From the NCBI RefSeq assembly GCF_900094925.1, contig NZ_FMAY01000004.1:248001-312000 (forward strand): a DNA stretch of 64,000 bases, written 5' to 3'. A program made the position numbers and the translations under genes. Numbering within the stretch: the first letter of the stretch is position 1; every line of letters starts with the position of its first letter. This document shows, in pieces, positions 58,766-64,000 of this stretch. The stretch comes from Kosakonia oryzendophytica. GTDB taxonomy: Bacteria; Pseudomonadota; Gammaproteobacteria; Enterobacterales; Enterobacteriaceae. The notes under the pieces were generated by a model, which worked only from the letters and a program-made list of their open reading frames with translations, ran no database searches and was not told the origin of the DNA.

Positions 58766-60142
58766 ATGATTTCAACACTCATTGAACTGCTGATCGGCGT
58801 GGTGGTGATTGTCGGCGTCGCGCGCTACATCATCAAAGGGTATTCCGCCACCGGCGTGCTGTTTGTCGGCGGCCTGGCGTTATTAATCGTCAGTGCGTTA
58901 ATGGGCCATAAAATATTGCCCGGCAGTGCCACCAGCACTGGTTACAGCGCCACCGATATTGTGGAATATGTGAAGATCCTGCTGATGAGTCGCGGTGGCG
59001 ATCTTGGCATGATGATCATGATGCTGTGCGGGTTTGCCGCCTATATGACACATATCGGCGCGAACGATATGGTGGTGAAGCTGGCCTCTCGCCCGCTGCG
59101 TTTTATCAACTCCCCTTATTTACTGATGATTGCCGCCTACTTCGTCGCCTGCCTGATGTCGCTGGCAGTGTCGTCGGCAACCGGTCTGGGTGTTCTGCTC
59201 ATGGCGACGCTGTTCCCGGTCATGGTGAACGTCGGGATCAGTCGCGGCGCAGCAGCAGCGATTTGCGCCTCTCCGGCCGCAATTATTCTCTCGCCAACCT
59301 CCGGCGACGTCGTGCTGGCAGCCAAAGCAGCGGAAATGCCGCTGGTGGATTTCGCCTTTAAAACCACACTGCCCATCTCCATTGCAGCGATTATCGCTAT
59401 GGCGATTGCACACTTCTTCTGGCAACGTTACCTGGACAAGAAAGAGCACATCGTCAGCGAAATGCTGGATGTGAAAGATATCACCACCAATGCGCCGGTG
59501 TTCTACGCCATCCTGCCGTTTACGCCGATTATCGGCGTGTTGATTTTCGACGGCAAATGGGGGCCTGAACTGCACATCATTACTATTCTGGTGATCTGCA
59601 TGTTGCTGGCGGCAGTGCTGGAATTCGTACGCGGCTTCAACACGCAGAAAGTCTTCTCCGGCCTGGAAGTGGCGTATCGCGGCATGGCGGATGCGTTTGC
59701 CGGTGTCGTCATGCTGCTGGTAGCGGCGGGCGTCTTTGCCCAAGGGCTGAGCACCATCGGCTTTATTCAGAGCCTGATCTCGATTGCCACCTCCTTCGGC
59801 TCCGCAAGCATTATTTTGATGCTGGTACTGGTGATCCTCACCATGCTGGCGGCAATGACCACCGGTTCCGGTAACGCGCCGTTTTATGCTTTTGTCGAGA
59901 TGATCCCGAAACTGGCGCATGAGTCCGGCATTAACCCGGCGTATTTGTCTATACCGATGCTGCAAGCGTCAAACCTGGGTCGTACCATCTCTCCGGTTTC
60001 CGGCGTCGTGGTAGCAGTCGCGGGCATGGCCAATATCTCACCGTTTGAAGTGGTAAAACGTACCTCTGTACCGGTGGCTGTCGGGCTGATAGTGGTGATT
60101 ATTGCAACCGAAATCCTGGTTCCGGGTGTTGCGGTGCATTAA
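58766..60142 (+). CDS. dcuC: Anaerobic C4-dicarboxylate transporter DcuC
   Basis: DcuC (458 aa) exports succinate and exchanges C4-dicarboxylates during anaerobic growth. It has about 11-12 membrane helices with SLAVSSATGLGVLLMATLFP and the TTGSGNAPFYAF motif in the two halves. The start MISTLIELLIGVVV matches the family and follows CCGGGG; an in-frame start at 58706 would add 20 residues not seen in E. coli. Confidence 0.96.
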   Translation: MISTLIELLIGVVVIVGVARYIIKGYSATGVLFVGGLALLIVSALMGHKILPGSATSTGYSATDIVEYVKILLMSRGGDLGMMIMMLCGFAAYMTHIGANDMVVKLASRPLRFINSPYLLMIAAYFVACLMSLAVSSATGLGVLLMATLFPVMVNVGISRGAAAAICASPAAIILSPTSGDVVLAAKAAEMPLVDFAFKTTLPISIAAIIAMAIAHFFWQRYLDKKEHIVSEMLDVKDITTNAPVFYAILPFTPIIGVLIFDGKWGPELHIITILVICMLLAAVLEFVRGFNTQKVFSGLEVAYRGMADAFAGVVMLLVAAGVFAQGLSTIGFIQSLISIATSFGSASIILMLVLVILTMLAAMTTGSGNAPFYAFVEMIPKLAHESGINPAYLSIPMLQASNLGRTISPVSGVVVAVAGMANISPFEVVKRTSVPVAVGLIVVIIATEILVPGVAVH

Positions 60143-60157
60143 GCCTTCTGACTGATA

Positions 60158-60184
60158 AAAAAGCGCCAGCCTGGCGCTTTTTTT
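60158..60184 (+). terminator. Rho-independent terminator after dcuC
   Basis: AAGCGCCAG pairs with CTGGCGCTT and is followed by at least seven T. Confidence 0.92.
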
Positions 60185-60235
60185 ATGCTTTAATTATTTC
60201 CTGTAATCATCCAAATACATTCATCAGGAATTGAA

Positions 60236-61039
60236 ATGTTCAGACAGGGACTCGCCGTCAGCCTTTGCGCTGCCGGGGTACTGTTCTCATGTGCCCACGC
60301 CGCGCCGCTTCAGCCCAAACAGTATGGGGATTATGATCGCTATGTTCTGGCGCTCTCCTGGCAAACCGGTTTTTGCCAGAGCCAGCATGTTAATGGGCGC
60401 AATGAGCCCGACGAATGCCGCCTGCAAAAAGAGTTGCCGCATAAAGTGGATTTTCTGACTGTTCATGGCCTGTGGCCCGGTTTACCCAAATCCATTGCCG
60501 CACGTGGGGTCGATGAAAACCGCTGGATGCGCTACGGGTGCGCCACCCGCCCCATTCCCAATATGCCGGAGGCCAAAGCCAGCCGGAAATGCGCCGCCGC
60601 TGAAACCGGCCTCTCCCTTGAAATGGCCAACAAACTGAATGATGTGATGCCAGGTGCAGGCGGCAACTCCTGCCTTGAACGTTACGAATATGCCAAACAC
60701 GGGGTTTGCTTTGGCTTCGATCCGGATGACTATTTTGGTGCAATGGTCCGCCTGAATGCCGAAATCAAACAGAGCGCCCTTGGCGCTTTTCTGGCGGATA
60801 ACTACGGCAAAACCGTTACCCGTGCGGCGTTCGATAGCGCGGTTACCCGTGCTTACGGCGGGCAGGCTGTGACAGCGGTAAAACTGACCTGCAGCGGCAA
60901 CCCGGCATGGCTAACCGAAATGCAGATTGCCATCAAAGCCGATGCCATCAACGCGCCGTTATCAACAGCCTCGCTGCTACCACAGCCGCATCCCGGCAAC
61001 TGTGGCGCACAGTTTGTCATCGACAAGGTGGGTTACTGA
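60236..61039 (+). CDS. rna: Periplasmic ribonuclease I (T2 family)
   Basis: RNase I (267 aa; 268 in E. coli) cleaves RNA without base preference in the periplasm. The signal peptide ends near CAHA (residue 22). The two conserved active-site segments are LTVHGLWPGLP and ERYEYAKHGVCF, with several Cys for disulfides. It is a single gene with a terminator. Confidence 0.96.
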   Translation: MFRQGLAVSLCAAGVLFSCAHAAPLQPKQYGDYDRYVLALSWQTGFCQSQHVNGRNEPDECRLQKELPHKVDFLTVHGLWPGLPKSIAARGVDENRWMRYGCATRPIPNMPEAKASRKCAAAETGLSLEMANKLNDVMPGAGGNSCLERYEYAKHGVCFGFDPDDYFGAMVRLNAEIKQSALGAFLADNYGKTVTRAAFDSAVTRAYGGQAVTAVKLTCSGNPAWLTEMQIAIKADAINAPLSTASLLPQPHPGNCGAQFVIDKVGY

Positions 61040-61114
61040 TCCCGCTCATTTCCGGCAAATGTGCGCCGTGTCACTTCACAGTTTGCTACGCTGTCAGTAT
61101 CATCCCTTGTAGAC

Positions 61115-61148
61115 AAACCCTCGCTGCCCGTCGGCGAGGGTTTTTCTT
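61115..61148 (+). terminator. Rho-independent terminator after rna
   Basis: A ten-base-pair stem AAACCCTCGC / GCGAGGGTTT (61115-61143) is followed by a T run. Confidence 0.9.
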
Positions 61149-61203
61149 TGGATCAATCAGGCGGCACTGCCGCTTAAACGACATGGAGTAACAGGAGTAA
61201 CAG

Positions 61204-61614
61204 ATGTCCAGACCTGCCATTATCATTAATGAGCGAGACGCCGAGCGCCTCGACCGACTGCTTGAGCAACCGGCTCACGCCAGCCTGCCGGTCGCGGATG
61301 CACTGAATGAAGAACTGGATCGTGCACAAATGTGTGCGCCGGAAGCCATGCCGCACGATGTGGTGACAATGAACAGTCGGGTGAAATTTCGCGAGCTGAA
61401 AAGCGGCGAAGAGCGTATCCGCACGCTGGTCTACCCGGCGCAAATGACCGACAGCGCCAGCCAGTTGTCAGTACTGGCCCCGGTGGGCGCGGCGTTGTTG
61501 GGCTTACGGGTTGGTGACACTATTCACTGGGCATTACCCGGGGGTGCCACAGCCGATCTCGAAGTGCTGGCGCTCCTTTACCAGCCCGAAGCCGCTGGCG
61601 ATTTTATGCTCTGA
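61204..61614 (+). CDS. rnk: Regulator of nucleoside diphosphate kinase
   Basis: Rnk (136 aa, same as E. coli) is a GreA/GreB-like protein that binds RNA polymerase through its C-terminal FKBP-like domain ([26 protein letters not shown]). The N-terminal coiled coil is much shorter than in GreA, so it is not expected to stimulate transcript cleavage. AGGAG precedes the start. A GAGGATGC / GCATCCTC hairpin after the stop (61637-61658) may be its terminator. Confidence 0.95.
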   Translation: MSRPAIIINERDAERLDRLLEQPAHASLPVADALNEELDRAQMCAPEAMPHDVVTMNSRVKFRELKSGEERIRTLVYPAQMTDSASQLSVLAPVGAALLGLRVGDTIHWALPGGATADLEVLALLYQPEAAGDFML

Positions 61615-61763
61615 TCACGCCGCTGCTTTGTTTTGCAGAGGATGCGCTCGCATCCTCTTTCCGCCCTTTTCCTCTCCGTTTTTATATTTGCCAGCCAGGC
61701 AACAAAATATTTCTGCCCTTTATGCTTCAATCAGATGGACATAATCTACAGGGAGAAGCGTTT

Positions 61764-62192
61764 ATGTATCAGACAATCATTATGCCGGTCGATGTTTTCG
61801 AAATGGAGTTAAGCGACAAAGCCGTGCGTCACGCTGAATTTCTCGCGCAGAGCGAAGGCGTTATTCATTTGCTGCATGTATTACCCGCCTCCGCCAGCCT
61901 GAGTCTGCACCGCTTCGCCGCCGATTTACGCCGTTTTGAAGAACATCTGCAACACGAAGCGCAAACGCGCCTCAGCACCATGATCACGCACTTTAATATC
62001 GATTCCTCACGTATTCATACCCATGTCCGTTTTGGTAACGTGCGCGATGTGCTGAATGAGTTAGCTGAAGAACTGCATGCCGATATGGTAGTGATTGCCT
62101 CGCGCAATCCGTCTATCTCCACGCACCTGCTCGGCTCCAACGCCGCCAATATTGTGCGCCACGCGCATATCCCGGTGCTGGTCGTCAGGTAG
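61764..62192 (+). CDS. uspG: Universal stress protein UspG
   Basis: UspG (142 aa, same as E. coli) is an adenine-nucleotide-binding stress protein of the UspFG class. Visible are [18 protein letters not shown] at the N-terminus and the nucleotide motif with STHLLGSNA near 122-130. The first Gly of the G-2x-G-9x-G pattern is Ala here (VIASRNPS). The start [10 protein letters not shown] is supported by AGGGAGAA upstream. Confidence 0.94.
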   Translation: MYQTIIMPVDVFEMELSDKAVRHAEFLAQSEGVIHLLHVLPASASLSLHRFAADLRRFEEHLQHEAQTRLSTMITHFNIDSSRIHTHVRFGNVRDVLNELAEELHADMVVIASRNPSISTHLLGSNAANIVRHAHIPVLVVR

Positions 62193-62223
62193 ACCCGGTC
62201 AGACGCAAGCCACCGATGGGCAT

Positions 62224-62260
62224 AAAAAAAGAGGCTACCCAAAGGTAGCCTCTTTCGTTT
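62224..62260. terminator. Bidirectional terminator between uspG and ahpF
   Basis: A twelve-base-pair stem AAAGAGGCTACC / GGTAGCCTCTTT with an A-rich left side gives a T run on the minus strand and a weaker one on the plus strand. Confidence 0.88.
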
Positions 62261-62290
62261 GCAGGTAATGTCTGACTTTCTTATTTATGA

Positions 62291-63856
62291 TTACGCACTT
62301 TTTGTGCGAATGAGGTAGTCAAACGCGCTCAGCGACGCTTTAGCCCCCTCACCCGAAGCAATAATGATCTGTTTGTACGGCACCGTCGTGCAGTCACCGG
62401 CCGCAAACACACCTTTCACGCTGGTTTCACAACGGGTATCGATAATGATCTCACCCATGCGGTTGCGCTCAATTGCGCCTTCCAGCCAGGTGGTGTTCGG
62501 CAGCAGACCAATCTGCACAAAGATCCCCGCCAGCGCCACATGGTGCACATCACCACTGACACGATCGCGGTACTCAAGACCGGTCACTTTGCTGCCGTCA
62601 CCTTTCACTTCGGTGGTCTGCGCATTCAGAACGATGTCGACATTTTTCAGGCTACGCAGCTTATTCTGCAACACCTGATCCGCTTTCATCTCGGGAGCGA
62701 ACTCCAGCAACGTGACGTGCTCAACAATCCCGGCGAGATCGATAGCCGCTTCCACACCGGAGTTACCGCCGCCAATCACCGCCACGCGTTTACCTTTAAA
62801 CAACGGGCCGTCGCAGTGCGGGCAGTAGGTCACGCCTTTGGTGCGATATTGCTCTTCACCCGGTACGTTCATGTTGCGCCATTTCGCCCCGGTGGCAATG
62901 ATGATGCTGCGGGCTTTCAGCACCGCGCCGGAGGCGGTTTCAATCTGATGCAGGCCGCCTTCAACCGCCGCGGGCGTCAGTTTGCTGGCACTCTGGCTGT
63001 CAATCACGTCCACATCATACTCAGCCACATGCGCTTTCAACGCGCCAGCCAGTTTCTGACCTTCGGTTTTCGGAACCGAGATATAGTTTTCAATGTCGAC
63101 CGTATCCAGCACCTGACCGCCGAAACGCTCGCCCATCAGACCGGTACGAATGCCTTTACGGGCCGAGTAGATTGCCGCCGCTGCGCCTGCCGGGCCGGAA
63201 CCCACAATCAGCACATCGTAGGCATCGCGTTTATTCAGTTCTTCCGCCGCACGTTTCTCTGCACCGGTATCAATTTTGGCCACGATCTCCGCCAGCGTCA
63301 TACGCCCTTGGCCAAACTCTTTGCCGTTCACAAACACAGCCGGAACACCCATCACGTTACGATCGGTGATTTCGTTCTGGAAAGTTCCGCCATCAATTGC
63401 CGTATGCGTGATGCGCGGGTTCAGTACCGCCATCAGGTTCAGCGCCTGCACCACGTCCGGGCAGTTATGGCAGGAGAGCGAATAATAGGTTTCAAAGGCA
63501 AAATCCCCGTCGAGATCGCGGATCTGCTCAAGCAACGCCTGCGCCTCTTTTGACGGATGACCACCCGTCCACAGCAGCGCCAGCACCAGGGAGGTAAATT
63601 CATGACCCAGCGGCGAACCGGCAAAGCGTGGCCCTTGAGTAGAGCCAGGGTTAGTGATCAGGAATGACGGCTTACGCACCGCCAGGCTGTTGTCTTCTTT
63701 AAAGGAGACCTTGTCTGACAGTTCCGCGATTTCAGCCAGCAGTTCCTTGATTTCTGCCGATTTCGCGCTGTCATCCAGCGTAGCAATCAGCTCAACAGGT
63801 TTGGTCAGTTTCTCAAGGTAGGCCTTGAGTTGCGTTTTCATATTGGTGTCGAGCAT
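62291..63856 (-). CDS. ahpF: Alkyl hydroperoxide reductase subunit F
   Basis: AhpF (521 aa, same as E. coli) is the NADH-dependent flavoprotein that reduces AhpC. The N-terminal double-thioredoxin domain has CHNC (about 129-132). The thioredoxin-reductase-like part has the FAD motif [12 protein letters not shown], the redox motif YCPHCDGP (about 344-349) and the NADH motif [11 protein letters not shown], and [15 protein letters not shown] near the C-terminus. The start [14 protein letters not shown] is set by homology. ahpC should lie just past the right edge. Confidence 0.97.
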   Translation of the reverse strand: MLDTNMKTQLKAYLEKLTKPVELIATLDDSAKSAEIKELLAEIAELSDKVSFKEDNSLAVRKPSFLITNPGSTQGPRFAGSPLGHEFTSLVLALLWTGGHPSKEAQALLEQIRDLDGDFAFETYYSLSCHNCPDVVQALNLMAVLNPRITHTAIDGGTFQNEITDRNVMGVPAVFVNGKEFGQGRMTLAEIVAKIDTGAEKRAAEELNKRDAYDVLIVGSGPAGAAAAIYSARKGIRTGLMGERFGGQVLDTVDIENYISVPKTEGQKLAGALKAHVAEYDVDVIDSQSASKLTPAAVEGGLHQIETASGAVLKARSIIIATGAKWRNMNVPGEEQYRTKGVTYCPHCDGPLFKGKRVAVIGGGNSGVEAAIDLAGIVEHVTLLEFAPEMKADQVLQNKLRSLKNVDIVLNAQTTEVKGDGSKVTGLEYRDRVSGDVHHVALAGIFVQIGLLPNTTWLEGAIERNRMGEIIIDTRCETSVKGVFAAGDCTTVPYKQIIIASGEGAKASLSAFDYLIRTKSA

Positions 63857-63936
63857 CGTCATTCCCTCTCTTAAAACATCATCATGCAAGCCGAATCATG
63901 TAAGGCTGCATCAATGCAACTTGCATCATGGTGCTG

Positions 63937-63966
63937 AATAAAACGGGCACCCAAAAAGCACCCGTA
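63937..63966 (-). terminator. Hairpin between ahpC and ahpF
   Basis: On the minus strand CGGGTGC pairs with GTGCCCG (two G-T pairs) and is followed by TTTTATT. It lies upstream of ahpF and probably ends most ahpC transcripts, with partial read-through into ahpF. ahpC itself is outside the window. Confidence 0.55.
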
Positions 63967-64000
63967 TGTGAGGCAAATTCCTCGTATTTCTTGTCACAGG

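Overview
The window is a contiguous, gene-dense piece of a chromosome from the family Enterobacteriaceae. Gene content and order follow the Escherichia coli pgm-ahpF segment almost gene for gene (pgm, seqA, ybfFE, fldA, fur, chiP, glnS, nagEBACD, asnB, the seven-gene metT-glnX tRNA cluster, ubiF, miaB, ybeZYX-lnt, gltIJKL, leuS-lptE-holA-nadD, rsfS-rlmH-mrdAB-rlpA-dacA, ybeD-lipB-ybeF-lipA, tatE, ybeM, crcB, cspE, pagP, dcuC, rna, rnk, uspG, ahpF). It is not E. coli itself. It carries cobD beside cobC, a secreted chitobiase after chiP, a copper-efflux operon between pagP and dcuC, a different NagE membrane domain, and lacks the rihA-hscC-ybe block that K-12 has between gltL and leuS. A member of the Enterobacter/Kosakonia/Klebsiella/Citrobacter group is the likely source; the species cannot be fixed by eye.

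Layout. 1-3.9 kb: pgm (cut by the window edge), seqA, ybfF, ybfE, flodoxin fldA and fur. 3.9-17.2 kb: an amino-sugar block. Chitooligosaccharides enter by ChiP, the periplasmic chitobiase cuts chitobiose, NagE imports and phosphorylates GlcNAc, and NagA/NagB convert it to fructose 6-phosphate under NagC control. Four NagC-type operators, two CRP sites and a ChiX small-RNA target can be read directly. 17.4-20 kb: asnB and seven tRNA genes. 20-27.7 kb: an unrecognised membrane protein, ubiF, miaB, and the ybeZ-ybeY-corC-lnt group. 27.7-31.4 kb: the glutamate/aspartate ABC transporter, with a clear sigma-54 promoter, an NtrC site downstream of it, a GcvB target and SroC. 31.4-46.5 kb: ybeL, leuS, lptE, holA, nadD, cobD/cobC, then the ribosome-silencing and cell-elongation cluster through dacA, ybeD and lipB. 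46.7-51.6 kb: ybeF, lipA, tatE, ybeM, crcB, cspE, pagP. 51.7-58.4 kb: a five-gene copper/silver efflux operon. 58.7-64 kb: dcuC, rna, rnk, uspG and ahpF.

No insertion sequence, prophage, integrase or CRISPR array was seen. No wholly new system is evident. The most interesting points are the copper operon with CusF fused to the end of CusB and a Met/His-rich lead gene, the NtrC/sigma-54 arrangement at gltI, the chitobiase under the ChiX/NagC-controlled chiP promoter, the apparent NagE domain mosaic, and the broken uof leader reading frame upstream of fur. Comparisons with E. coli, Salmonella and Serratia proteins are from memory of those families, not from a search.
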